From contig NZ_VOAY01000001.1 in NCBI RefSeq assembly GCF_008369125.1, forward strand, positions 1,798,001 to 1,862,000: a stretch of DNA of 64,000 bases. Direction: 5' to 3'. The notes under the pieces were generated by a model. It saw only the letters and a program-made list of their open reading frames with translations, was not told the DNA's origin and did not search any database. The position numbers and the translations under genes were made by a program. The DNA is from Allopusillimonas sp008369125 (GTDB lineage: Bacteria > Pseudomonadota > Gammaproteobacteria > Burkholderiales > Burkholderiaceae_B). Positions 25,623 to 33,927 of the stretch are shown here, in pieces (the first letter of the stretch is position 1; every line of letters begins with the position of its first letter).

Positions 25623-26186
25623 TTAGCTCATGGTAAACACGACCGTGTTTACATCACCCCGCGCGCAGCGTGCTTTAGCCAGCTGCGCGTTGTACTGAAC
25701 AGTGCCGTCTTTTACTACCGAAGTGGCGCGCCCTTCTGCACCCATAACAATGGTATCGGCCATACGCTGCATCACCGATGCGATTGATGGGCACGCTGCA
25801 TGGCTTACTCGTGTCAGTGTGATCGAGAAGGCCGATCCGCCGGCCTGCTCGGCAACACTGATTTCGCCGTTGGCACCAAGGCCATGCATTACGCGAGGCG
25901 CATCTTCTCTGCCTGAGACCGTAAAAATCGACGAACCCATGACCGAGCTGGCCAGCGTTGACGTGTTCATGCCCCTATAGGGCGTGGGTGAGCCACTAAG
26001 CGCATTGACCTTAGCCTGTAGAACAAACCGTGCCAATTGCTCGCCGACTTTAGGCACTTTGCTTTCTACAACAAAATTACTGATTACCGGGACGCCGATA
26101 ATTGCCATCAGCAGAACAATAGCCATGACGACCGACACCTCAACCAGCGAGAACCCTCGTTGCCCCGAAACAGCCATAACAGCCAT
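25623..26186 (-). CDS. pilS: Type IVb major pilin PilS
   Basis: This is the pilin subunit that polymerises into the pilus shaft. The 187-residue prepilin has a short leader ending in Gly before FSLVEVSVVMAIVLLMAI, the cleavage and polymerisation helix. Two C-terminal cysteines (HAACPS and ARCARG) probably form the usual disulfide loop. An AAGGAG ribosome site 9 bases before the ATG at 26186 is the strongest in the operon, fitting a major structural protein. A second in-frame ATG three codons in is possible. No prepilin peptidase gene is in the window. Confidence 0.88.
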   Translation of the reverse strand: MAVMAVSGQRGFSLVEVSVVMAIVLLMAIIGVPVISNFVVESKVPKVGEQLARFVLQAKVNALSGSPTPYRGMNTSTLASSVMGSSIFTVSGREDAPRVMHGLGANGEISVAEQAGGSAFSITLTRVSHAACPSIASVMQRMADTIVMGAEGRATSVVKDGTVQYNAQLAKARCARGDVNTVVFTMS

Positions 26187-26216
26187 ATAAGCTAGCTCCT
26201 TGAAAACCGCCCGGCC

Positions 26217-27353
26217 TTATTGCCCGGCATAGAAAAAAATGAGCGACTGGCGCAGCTCATCGATGACGGCATAATGAAAAAAGCCGATGACGGCCATGCT
26301 GGCAACCACTGACAACAACAGGGCCCAGCGCCATGCCTGCGCTTGCCTGGAAACGGTGCCCAACACATGATTACGCAAGCGCGCTGCGCACAACTGAAGG
26401 CCTGTGGCGAGGCCTCGCGCAGCCACCATGTCGCACAGAAACCAAAAATGATCGCTATCGAGCATGGGCGTTTCAAAACTGGCAGCACCTGTAGCGCCAG
26501 CATCAATACGCGCCAGCATGAATGCGATGCACTCTGACATCCAGGGCGAAGCGCCGGCCTGCTGACTTCTGAGAGCAGTACGCAACTGGATAGCACCACT
26601 GCCACCCGTGTCGAGCAAAATCGCGGTGAAATCAAGCAGTCTCAGTGTTTGCGCATATCGATAGATCCGCCAGATTGCGTGACGATCCAGCCAGCGGCGC
26701 ACGGGACCTACGGCATTAGGCAAAGACCACAGCAGCACGAACGCTGCCGCAGCCAGCAGCACCGCCGCGATCAGCCACCAGGATTCGACCTGACGTGCCA
26801 GCCCGATCAGGCGCAACGTCAGTGGCCCGTAGTGGTCGGAGGGCAATACGGCAAACGCATGCAAAAGCTGAGGCAGCGTGTAAAAAGGAATCGCAAGCAA
26901 CATGATGAACAACAGGCCGAGGGCCATGGCCGCCGCTGACAGACAACCGGCCAAAATACCTCTGACACTCTCGGCAAGCCGCAGGGTTTCCGAGAGTTTG
27001 CCCAAGGTGCTGGTTAGCGCGGCATGGCCGAACGCTTGTGCACACCTGAGAATACTGAGTTCTATCATGGGAAAACTGCCGCGCCAGGTGATATAGAGAT
27101 CTCCACCTGATGCCTGATAGACACTTAACCATTCACGAGAAAGCCTTCCACGTACAGAGCGTTGCCCAAATCGGGCGGCATCTTGAGAAAAAACCTCTTT
27201 AAGTGTTCGGCGACCTTGACCACCATGAAGCAAGGCACAAAGATAGTCGTAATAGTCGACCCGCATTTGCCTGAAACGCCATCGATCAAAAAGACGTGAA
27301 AGCCGTGTCATGATTGACAGTTGGTGACCATATCCTCTTAAGAACGCGTTCAC
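26217..27353 (-). CDS. pilR: Pilus inner-membrane platform protein PilR
   Basis: This is a GspF/PilC-family polytopic protein that anchors the assembly ATPase. The 378-residue protein has two related halves, each with cytoplasmic helices and membrane segments: GCLSAAAMALGLLFIMLLAIPFY near residue 120, WWLIAAVLLAAAAFVLLW near 195, and WALLLSVVASMAVIGFFHY near 340. The start is GTG at 27353, which overlaps the pilQ stop as GTGA; an in-frame ATG at 27311 is an alternative. pilS follows after 30 bases. Confidence 0.85.
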   Translation of the reverse strand: MNAFLRGYGHQLSIMTRLSRLFDRWRFRQMRVDYYDYLCALLHGGQGRRTLKEVFSQDAARFGQRSVRGRLSREWLSVYQASGGDLYITWRGSFPMIELSILRCAQAFGHAALTSTLGKLSETLRLAESVRGILAGCLSAAAMALGLLFIMLLAIPFYTLPQLLHAFAVLPSDHYGPLTLRLIGLARQVESWWLIAAVLLAAAAFVLLWSLPNAVGPVRRWLDRHAIWRIYRYAQTLRLLDFTAILLDTGGSGAIQLRTALRSQQAGASPWMSECIAFMLARIDAGATGAASFETPMLDSDHFWFLCDMVAARGLATGLQLCAARLRNHVLGTVSRQAQAWRWALLLSVVASMAVIGFFHYAVIDELRQSLIFFYAGQ

Positions 27354-29038
27354 GATGCACCTCCCGCAGCCCGTTTGCGGGCTACTCGCATCATTTTCTC
27401 GGTTTCAAATGCATGAAAGCGTGACTCCACATCCCGAAGATCCACCTGCCCGTCCAGCGCTTTCAGGACAGCACTTTCCATGGCGCTGCGCTGTGGGCTC
27501 CAAGAGAGCGCTGGCTCAATAATTTCGGCTGCAACGGTGCGGCCACTGTATCCGTACAAGTCAGACAGGCCATTTTGGCGGCAGGCCTGACACCCCTCTG
27601 GGTTGCGTATACGTACTTTGCATAGCGATCGCCCATAAAGCTGCCGCACCAGCTCAAGCCATACCTGCCAAGTTACCCCCCGCACCCCCTCATCGCCAGC
27701 AACAAGTCGGGCTTCAGAGCCCAAGACAGGCAGGGCGCATTCATCGCAAAGCCGTGGCAACAACACCTGGAAAACCAGCAACCGCAGTACACCTGGTGTG
27801 GCGAGAAAGTCAGCAGGTACAGCAATAAAGCCGGATGACAACCGCACGGGTATCATCGCCGCCGAAGGGGCATGCACAGTGCTGTAAACATTGACGCCTG
27901 AGCCAACCAGGTCCATAAACGCACGCCCAGTCTCGATATCGCGGATTTCACCCAACAAAACATCGCTCATGGCCGAACGCCTGAGCGACCTGAGCTTGGC
28001 AGCAAACACATCATGAGAGCAGGTATCGAGATTGCGCACCAAGGTATTCTGTATCGCACCCGGAATGAGGTATTCAACCGGGTCTTCAAGCGTGATGACT
28101 TTGCGATGCGAAGGCAGACCGCTTAACAGTGCCGCCAGACTGGTAGATTTTCCCGAACCCACAGTGCCCGAGAAAATGACGGCACCGCTTTCAGAGATCA
28201 TGGCACGCCTGATTTGCGCAAGTTGATCGTGCATGTAGCCTAAGCTATCAAGATCTGACGAACATGCCCGCATGCTGCGACTTAGCAGTCGCAGGCACAC
28301 GCTCGGGCCAACATCTGCGGCCATGGACGACCAGCGTAGCAAAAGGGGCTTGTCATCTACGTGCAATGTCAAACTCCCCTGCTGCTCACGCATGGGATCA
28401 AACACCGACCCATTGCCGCCGCGAATATCCATCCAGGCAACAGAAAGCATGTCGAGCAAAGTGCTGGTGGGCATACCTCGGAAACATTCAGGCGCCACGT
28501 AGCGCCCCGATATTGTGTAATTAACCTCCGAATTCGGTTCGGCAAGATGAACATTCAGATGGATGTCACTGGCGCCATGCCGGACTCCCCATTCGACAAG
28601 ATCTTGAAAAGCGGCTGCGAGCGCCGGCCTGGAGCTTGCGAGACTGTGCCTGGGCAAACCACCCAAGGACTCGGCCGTGACTTGCCCGCGCACAAGCGCC
28701 AGCAAAAGCGAACGGGCAAGCACATAACGTTCGGGCGTAGCCAGCTTGTGGCCCGCCGAAAGGATGCGACGTACAAGCTCGTCGGCCTGGTCACTGCCCA
28801 CATACGCCGCCTGAGAAAATATGGCCACTGTTTGATCTTCAAGTTGCACGGGCACCAACCGGTCTGCCAGCGACTCAACTGAGAACGCCGCACCCAATGT
28901 GCGCACATAACCCGGACGCATGGCTGCCAATTGTTCAATGCTGGCAATAGTGCCAGCGTTAGAAACATCAAACCGGCCTAATGGCCCTTCTACGAACCTG
29001 TCTTTGCCAGCGCGACGCCAGAAAGCAAACATTTTCAT
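27350..29038 (-). CDS. pilQ: Pilus assembly ATPase PilQ
   Basis: This cytoplasmic GspE/PilT-family ATPase powers pilus extension. The 562-residue protein has Walker A GTVGSGKST (residues 291-299), EDPVEYLIPG (Asp box), Walker B LLGEIRD and a His box near STVHAPSAAMIP. A CDEC ... CQAC tetracysteine element in the C-terminal part probably binds zinc. The ATG at 29038 overlaps the pilP stop as ATGA. No second, retraction-type ATPase is present, as usual for R64-type pili. Confidence 0.93.
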   Translation of the reverse strand: MKMFAFWRRAGKDRFVEGPLGRFDVSNAGTIASIEQLAAMRPGYVRTLGAAFSVESLADRLVPVQLEDQTVAIFSQAAYVGSDQADELVRRILSAGHKLATPERYVLARSLLLALVRGQVTAESLGGLPRHSLASSRPALAAAFQDLVEWGVRHGASDIHLNVHLAEPNSEVNYTISGRYVAPECFRGMPTSTLLDMLSVAWMDIRGGNGSVFDPMREQQGSLTLHVDDKPLLLRWSSMAADVGPSVCLRLLSRSMRACSSDLDSLGYMHDQLAQIRRAMISESGAVIFSGTVGSGKSTSLAALLSGLPSHRKVITLEDPVEYLIPGAIQNTLVRNLDTCSHDVFAAKLRSLRRSAMSDVLLGEIRDIETGRAFMDLVGSGVNVYSTVHAPSAAMIPVRLSSGFIAVPADFLATPGVLRLLVFQVLLPRLCDECALPVLGSEARLVAGDEGVRGVTWQVWLELVRQLYGRSLCKVRIRNPEGCQACRQNGLSDLYGYSGRTVAAEIIEPALSWSPQRSAMESAVLKALDGQVDLRDVESRFHAFETEKMMRVARKRAAGGAS

Positions 29039-29733
29039 GGGCGTCCTACAGCACCGTCGACTCGAAAGTCGGGATGAATACAAAGCGTTTGAGCCTGTTG
29101 GTCTCGTTCGAGCACTACGCATGAGTTTGAAATACCACGCAACCGATAGGCGTCGGTATCGGAAGACTCTGCAGTCATGCCGACCGGATACGCCTGCCCA
29201 TGTCGGTACAAGTATTGTTTGGTGCCAGCCATGACTTGAGCGGCGAGCTTTTTTCCTATGCCATAAATGGCAATCAGCTTTAACCTATCGGCGCCATGGG
29301 TGTCTTGAGACATACGGGCTTCTTGAGAACTGCTAATGTCCGTCAAATACCCGTCGGAAACTTCGGGGGCATGCCGTGCACGAGCTATCGCCTGAGCTGT
29401 TTCGACCTCCATCAACTCGTATACCTGCTGCATAATCCGCGTCGTGGGATCAGCCGCGACTTCATGCCGGTGCGCAATACTGGGGGGCTCAGCCACCGTG
29501 GCCCACGCCATACCACTTCCAACTAACGCAACAGCTCCAAGTGCCACGTTCAAGCAGCCACTACGAGCTGGCCTATGCCTTGCGCCGTGCTGTCTTGTGT
29601 CTTGCTGTCTTGCGGCATGCTGTCTTGTTGCAAAGGGTTTAAGTTCAAAAGGACTACGTTCAAAGAGGTGCAGCGACAAATTCAGGCTTCGACGCATACT
29701 CATCGGCTGCAAAATTTGGCTTGGTCGTTTCAT
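29035..29733 (-). CDS. pilP: PilP-like pilus biogenesis protein
   Basis: This 232-residue protein is assigned mainly by position between pilO and pilQ. It has a basic, Gln/His/Arg-rich N-terminus, one hydrophobic segment (CLNVALGAVALVGSGMAWA, about residues 63-81), and an exported domain with GADRLKLIAIYGIGKKLAAQVM and SCVVLERDQQAQTLCIH. The latter resembles the PilP pattern of a glycine-rich strand and a paired cysteine. The ATG at 29733, with a GGGAG site 7 bases before it, places 74 bases inside pilO. Later ATGs at 29703 and 29697 are possible. A 15-bp triplicate repeat lies in the N-terminal part. Confidence 0.75.
   Translation of the reverse strand: MKRPSQILQPMSMRRSLNLSLHLFERSPFELKPFATRQHAARQQDTRQHGARHRPARSGCLNVALGAVALVGSGMAWATVAEPPSIAHRHEVAADPTTRIMQQVYELMEVETAQAIARARHAPEVSDGYLTDISSSQEARMSQDTHGADRLKLIAIYGIGKKLAAQVMAGTKQYLYRHGQAYPVGMTAESSDTDAYRLRGISNSCVVLERDQQAQTLCIHPDFRVDGAVGRP
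29589..29633 (-). repeat. 15-bp tandem repeat, three copies, in pilP
   Basis: Three 15-base units each begin GCTGTCTTG (plus-strand reading) at 29589, 29604 and 29619. They encode five-residue repeats of the kind ATRQH / AARQQ / DTRQH. Copy-number change would keep the frame and only alter the length of the basic N-terminal segment. Confidence 0.8.
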
Positions 29734-30970
29734 AAAGCGCTCCCGATAAAGAAAAAACAAACCTGCTATTTCGGGCATCTGCACGATCAATTGGCTGATG
29801 CCGTAGTTCGGCCTTTGTCCAGGCCATGCCTGCGGCATAGGGTGGCAAAAAGCTGAAAGAGCGCAATGGCCCGTCAATGTGTAGTGAGCGCCTCTGGTAC
29901 TGAGGCCCGCCCTCACGGATTTGTTCCACCACAGGAGTTGAAATACCGATATCAATGCGCTGGAACGCTTTGCTGATGGCCTGCAGACGAGTGAACAAAA
30001 GCCTGTCGTTGTCGGACTTGTGCGCTAGCATGTCTGCGTGAAGCGCAGCCGTAAAAGCCTGGGTACTCCAGTGAACGTGAGCCGTCTCCAGCGAAGGAAA
30101 ATCAACCCGCCACGAGGACGGCATCGCACGCAGGAACGCGGCGTTGCTGGCGCTGTGGGCAGCGCGGTGGTAGTGTGCAGTGCACTGCCATGACTGTGCC
30201 ACATCCAGACACGCTGCGTGCTGCAGGACCCAGTCATCGGCCTGCACCGGCAAGCTATAAAAAACGTGAAGCAAACCGTCCAGCCCTGCCTCACCATGAA
30301 CCCTGACGCCCGGCGCAGCCGTTGACGGGTGCAGCGAAGTAAAGCCCGGGGCAAATTGGCCATCTCGAACTGCCCTGTCACTTTCAGTGGTATGCCTAGT
30401 GTTAAATGGCCCGTAGAGCGCAGACAGCAATAAGCCAAATACCAGGCAGAACCCAATCCCAAACGATCGCGCTGAACCAACCTTGAGCAAGAGCGTCTTG
30501 CTGGAAACGGCTGATTCAATATCAGACAGCGTGGGAGCTGACGGGGCGTTTGGCGTGCCCAGCTCGACCAGATGCGGATAAGCCATAGTCAACTCAGTAA
30601 TGAGCGTTCGCACCAAAGCCGTGTCGCGATGCAATACGTCGGTGCGAGCGATCACCGCGCCTTCGTGCACGCCCACTAGCCAGTAAACGCCGGCAGCGAC
30701 CTCTAGCATCAACGTATAAGTGCCTTGAGGAAACATGGAGGCGACAGCTTGCGCAGCCGAATGCAACTCCGTTGCACGCCGCCGTGCACCACCAAGAAAA
30801 GCCAGGCCAACCGACGCAGCCGCTGACCCTGTGAGTGCCATATGCGTTGCCCTGCGCTGACGCGCCAGGCGTCGACCTGCTTTTGCTGGCGTGGCCTCGA
30901 TCAACGCATGCCATTCAAGCCCGAAGATCAGCTGAGTGCGGCCTGCCGAGAGCACAAATGGATCGGTCAT
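29660..30970 (-). CDS. pilO: PilO-like type IVb pilus assembly protein
   Basis: This 436-residue protein is of the R64 PilO type, a bitopic inner-membrane protein thought to link the secretin to the inner platform. The N-terminal actin-like cytoplasmic half includes ASMFPQGTYTLMLEVAAGVYWLVGVHEGAVIARTD. A single membrane helix (FGIGFCLVFGLLLSALYG, about residues 195-212) and a periplasmic half follow. The ATG at 30970 lies 13 bases after pilN. The end overlaps the proposed pilP start. Confidence 0.83.
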   Translation of the reverse strand: MTDPFVLSAGRTQLIFGLEWHALIEATPAKAGRRLARQRRATHMALTGSAAASVGLAFLGGARRRATELHSAAQAVASMFPQGTYTLMLEVAAGVYWLVGVHEGAVIARTDVLHRDTALVRTLITELTMAYPHLVELGTPNAPSAPTLSDIESAVSSKTLLLKVGSARSFGIGFCLVFGLLLSALYGPFNTRHTTESDRAVRDGQFAPGFTSLHPSTAAPGVRVHGEAGLDGLLHVFYSLPVQADDWVLQHAACLDVAQSWQCTAHYHRAAHSASNAAFLRAMPSSWRVDFPSLETAHVHWSTQAFTAALHADMLAHKSDNDRLLFTRLQAISKAFQRIDIGISTPVVEQIREGGPQYQRRSLHIDGPLRSFSFLPPYAAGMAWTKAELRHQPIDRADARNSRFVFSLSGALYETTKPNFAADEYASKPEFVAAPL

Positions 30971-30983
30971 TGCACCCTCCGTA

Positions 30984-32579
30984 TCATTCTTCAACCTGCG
31001 CCGTAATAATGATGACCGTCGTGAGTTGCTGGGTGGCTGCCTTATCACCTCCGCCAAAGGCGAGAGGCACATCTGGATTTAGCCGTCGACCGGCGGACTC
31101 ATGGCGCAGGCGGTTAAAGCCAGAAATAACGAGAGGCTGCCCCGGTTGCAGGGACACTTGCTGTACGGTACCGTTACCGTCTATGGCGATCTGCTGCAAT
31201 TGCAGTGGATCACTGTTTTTGCTGCCAAACGTTACGGAGCGCAAAGGCTGCGCTACGGTATTGTCATAGGCCAGTGAAAGCAGGATCTGCCCGTCATCCT
31301 GGACGTCTGGCACCAGCGTGAGCAATGACCCAACCGTTTGCTCACGTTGTGAAACAGATACGGAAGGTATGGCCATCCCTTGTGTGCTGGCCAATGCGGC
31401 GGTTTGTACGCTGTCGATATACGAAAAAGTGGTGCGAACAGCGTGCGTAACCGGCCGGCGGTTAAGCGTAATTACGGGCATGCTGCTGTGCCTTACCACC
31501 CGCCCCGCCTGACTCAAGGCCTTAATCACGGCCTCGGATCCGCTGAAAGGGCCAGAACCTGCCTGCGCACCGAGCGCCGACGCAGCAGCCGACACGGGCC
31601 CCGAGGTCACCAGTGATGCAGCGGCCTGGGCGCTGGCAAAGACCAGCCCCCAATCGAACGCCACCTCAGCCGTATCATGGGCATCGACCGTCAACTCTTC
31701 AAACACCAGTCGAACCCGCCGGAGCATGGTGCGATTCTCGCGATCAAGATAGGACGCAATGGCTTCAAGCACTTGAGGCGTGTCGGTTACCACAATACTG
31801 GCACTGGCCCCTGGCTGGGCCACTACCACCCCCGAGCGCGTGAGAAACGGCTCAAGACGTGCCCGCATAACGGCAAACACGTCGTGCTCACCGCTATCAA
31901 GCCGCGTCTGAGATGAGCTGACAAAGCCTTTGCCAGAATCGCCACTGGCCAACCCAAGCGATGCCTGCGTGCTGGCGGCCAGTGTAAGCGCCGCGATGGT
32001 GAAGGCCCGAGTTTCTGTACGGTAAAATTCGATACGATCATTTTGATACCGCCACAACACCCCCAATCGTGCAGCAATACCGTCAAGTAGTCGGGCTAGC
32101 GGTTGTGCACCTCCCTCAAGCTCGGCGGTTGTAAGCGTCGCAATCGGCACTGCTGTCGAACCACCAAGCCGGGGCAGAAAAGCCTCAGCAGGCAGTAATG
32201 CATCGGGGCGCACATGTACGGGTATATCTGTGGCCGCCGCAATGCGCCGAGCGATCGCTGAAAGATCAAGTGGCCCACCCGAAAACACCAGGGAAGTAGG
32301 GACGTCCGTACGCAAAACCGCCGGCAAGGCGATCTCTCGCGCCAACGATTGTGCCTTGCCTGCAAGCCACGGGCGATTGATTTCTTGAGCAGCCTGCCGA
32401 GCAGCCTGATTGCTGCCCACGTTGCCAGCGGCATGGCTGAATTTTTCGTGGCGTTGCTGTATAGCCTGGCGAGCCTCGGAGAACACGTCACCGATTTCAC
32501 TCATGCGACTGGCGAGGGTGCAGCCAGCCAACCCCGCGCAGCCTAGCACTACGAGAATAGGACGAAGTATGGCGTTCAT
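30984..32579 (-). CDS. pilN: Type IVb pilus secretin PilN
   Basis: PilN is a lipoprotein secretin forming the outer-membrane pore for the pilus. The 531-residue protein has a lipobox LAGC with Cys20. An N-domain follows (SLVFSGGPLDLSAIARRIAAATDIPVHVRPD), then the secretin core (FEELTVDAHDTAEVAFDWGLVF, VGSLLTLVPDVQDDGQILLSLAYD and the final QPLVISGFNRLRHES). The ATG overlaps the upstream gene's stop as ATGA. R64 has a small pilM between pilL and pilN; it is missing here. Confidence 0.92.
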   Translation of the reverse strand: MNAILRPILVVLGCAGLAGCTLASRMSEIGDVFSEARQAIQQRHEKFSHAAGNVGSNQAARQAAQEINRPWLAGKAQSLAREIALPAVLRTDVPTSLVFSGGPLDLSAIARRIAAATDIPVHVRPDALLPAEAFLPRLGGSTAVPIATLTTAELEGGAQPLARLLDGIAARLGVLWRYQNDRIEFYRTETRAFTIAALTLAASTQASLGLASGDSGKGFVSSSQTRLDSGEHDVFAVMRARLEPFLTRSGVVVAQPGASASIVVTDTPQVLEAIASYLDRENRTMLRRVRLVFEELTVDAHDTAEVAFDWGLVFASAQAAASLVTSGPVSAAASALGAQAGSGPFSGSEAVIKALSQAGRVVRHSSMPVITLNRRPVTHAVRTTFSYIDSVQTAALASTQGMAIPSVSVSQREQTVGSLLTLVPDVQDDGQILLSLAYDNTVAQPLRSVTFGSKNSDPLQLQQIAIDGNGTVQQVSLQPGQPLVISGFNRLRHESAGRRLNPDVPLAFGGGDKAATQQLTTVIIITAQVEE

Positions 32580-33652
32580 GATGCCCCGCTCGCGCTCAGG
32601 CCTCGATCGCATGCTTGGGCGAACGGCACGATACGAAGTACCTGATTGGAGTAAAAACAAGGTTGTAAAGGCCGGTCAGCCAGCTCGGTAGCGGCCACCA
32701 GCTGACGCACCGCCTGCTTGAAATCGGTTTCGAATACAGCGCTGCCAGAAATAGGTATGTCAACGTCAACAGCCCAGTGTTCGGGCTCGAAGGTCCAACC
32801 AGCCTGACGGGCCCAACGCCCCAAGGCCTGCCTGATCGTGACGTCTTGGGGGCTGACACGATAGGCGCTTGTCGATGGCGTGGAAACTGAAAAACTCTTT
32901 GCTGTCAGCGATGAGGCCAGGTTCTGCCCAGTTTTTTTCTCGGCCGATCGAGCCACGCCGGTGATTGCTTGCGCCTGGGCTGCGAAGCCGGCAACGTCTG
33001 GTTCGATGACGGGAGCAGCGGGCGGCGTGACAACAGAGGCAGTAACTGCAGCCGTAGCTGGGGGATTAGCTGACGGAATAGCTGAAGTATTGGCTGAAGT
33101 ATTGGCTGAAGTATTGGCCGAAGGATTAACCGGAGGATTGGCTGGAGGATAAGCTTGAGCAGCAGTGGACAGGCCAGCGGACGCCGCGACAGCAGCCACT
33201 GCTTTTTGCGCCGGCAGCGAACGCGGATAACCGTCAATGGGGGCAGGCACACCTGGCTGTATCGACTGGGTAAATTGGGCCGGTACCGGAACGAGACGTT
33301 GCACCCGACTTTGCAGATGGCCGCCTCGCAAGGCAAGCTGCGGCCATACACCTTGCAAGACCGCGTAGGGCCCCTCGACGCGATAAGACAGTGGACGATC
33401 TCCAGTCGGGGTAACCTCAAAAATGGCAGGTACTGGCTGGCCAGATGCAAACTGCAGCCAGGTACGTCGGCCGTCGTCAAAAACCTGCAGTGGCGCTACA
33501 GCCCGGTCGCCTGAAAGCTGCCAATCAAAACTGAACTGTGAGGGGCTGGTGGGCCGACGGGCAAACAGGTTGTCGTGTGATGCCCATTGAGGCACCGAAG
33601 CGCATGCTGGAAGCAGGCACACGAGCAGAATTAAAACGGGTTGTCGAAGCAT
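32576..33652 (-). CDS. pilL: PilL-like lipoprotein with C-terminal TcpQ-type domain
   Basis: This first gene of the pilus operon encodes a 358-residue lipoprotein (LLPAC, Cys17). The N-terminal third reads FDWQLSGDRAVAPLQVFDDGRRTWLQF and QPVPAIFEV ... YRVEGPYAVLQGVWPQLALRGG, which I judge similar to the VirB9/TrbG beta-domain. A repetitive Pro/Asn/Ser/Ala linker follows. The C-terminal domain (VTIRQALGRWARQAGWTFEPEHWAVDVDIPISG) matches the TcpQ/PilL pattern found with secretins. The ATG at 33652 is preferred to an upstream TTG at 33664. The gene overlaps pilN by 4 bases. Confidence 0.78.
   Translation of the reverse strand: MLRQPVLILLVCLLPACASVPQWASHDNLFARRPTSPSQFSFDWQLSGDRAVAPLQVFDDGRRTWLQFASGQPVPAIFEVTPTGDRPLSYRVEGPYAVLQGVWPQLALRGGHLQSRVQRLVPVPAQFTQSIQPGVPAPIDGYPRSLPAQKAVAAVAASAGLSTAAQAYPPANPPVNPSANTSANTSANTSAIPSANPPATAAVTASVVTPPAAPVIEPDVAGFAAQAQAITGVARSAEKKTGQNLASSLTAKSFSVSTPSTSAYRVSPQDVTIRQALGRWARQAGWTFEPEHWAVDVDIPISGSAVFETDFKQAVRQLVAATELADRPLQPCFYSNQVLRIVPFAQACDRGLSASGAS
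33057..33152 (-). repeat. 12-bp tandem repeat in the pilL linker
   Basis: About eight degenerate 12-base units of the kind GCTGAAGTATTG (plus-strand reading) run without gaps; three central copies (33081-33116) are identical. They encode four-residue repeats such as NTSA and NPSA. Unit number can change without shifting the frame, so linker length may vary between strains. Confidence 0.9.
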
Positions 33653-33827
33653 GGATGAATTCAAGCAGAATACGCGCCAGAAGTTGGCGCCTGGACGCTA
33701 TCTTGCTCAAGCGACAACCCCACATACAGACGGGTGATTACTGTCTGTTGGTTTTATCTTACCCACACAAAGAGAAAAACCTATTATTTTTCAATGGATT
33801 ATGAAAACCATGAAGAACTAACGCAAA

Positions 33828-33864
33828 ACGCGTGCAATAGGCTTTTTTTGCCTACAGCACGCGT
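33828..33864 (-). terminator. Terminator of the dadA/solute-binding gene transcript
   Basis: An 8-bp perfect stem ACGCGTGC / GCACGCGT is extended inward by a GC-rich segment around a run of seven A (minus strand) and is followed on the minus strand by TTTTGCG. It lies 63 bases past the stop of the solute-binding gene and upstream of the pilus operon, insulating the two. Confidence 0.65.
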
Positions 33865-33927
33865 TCAGAAGCGTTGCGGCCGCCAAGCCAAGCTGTCGTT
33901 AAACAGCCAAGCTTGCGTCGTTAGTTG

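Noticed and set aside
33665..33800. Promoter of the pilus operon
   Set aside because: AT-rich sequence with several weak boxes; no pair at proper spacing was convincing enough to annotate.
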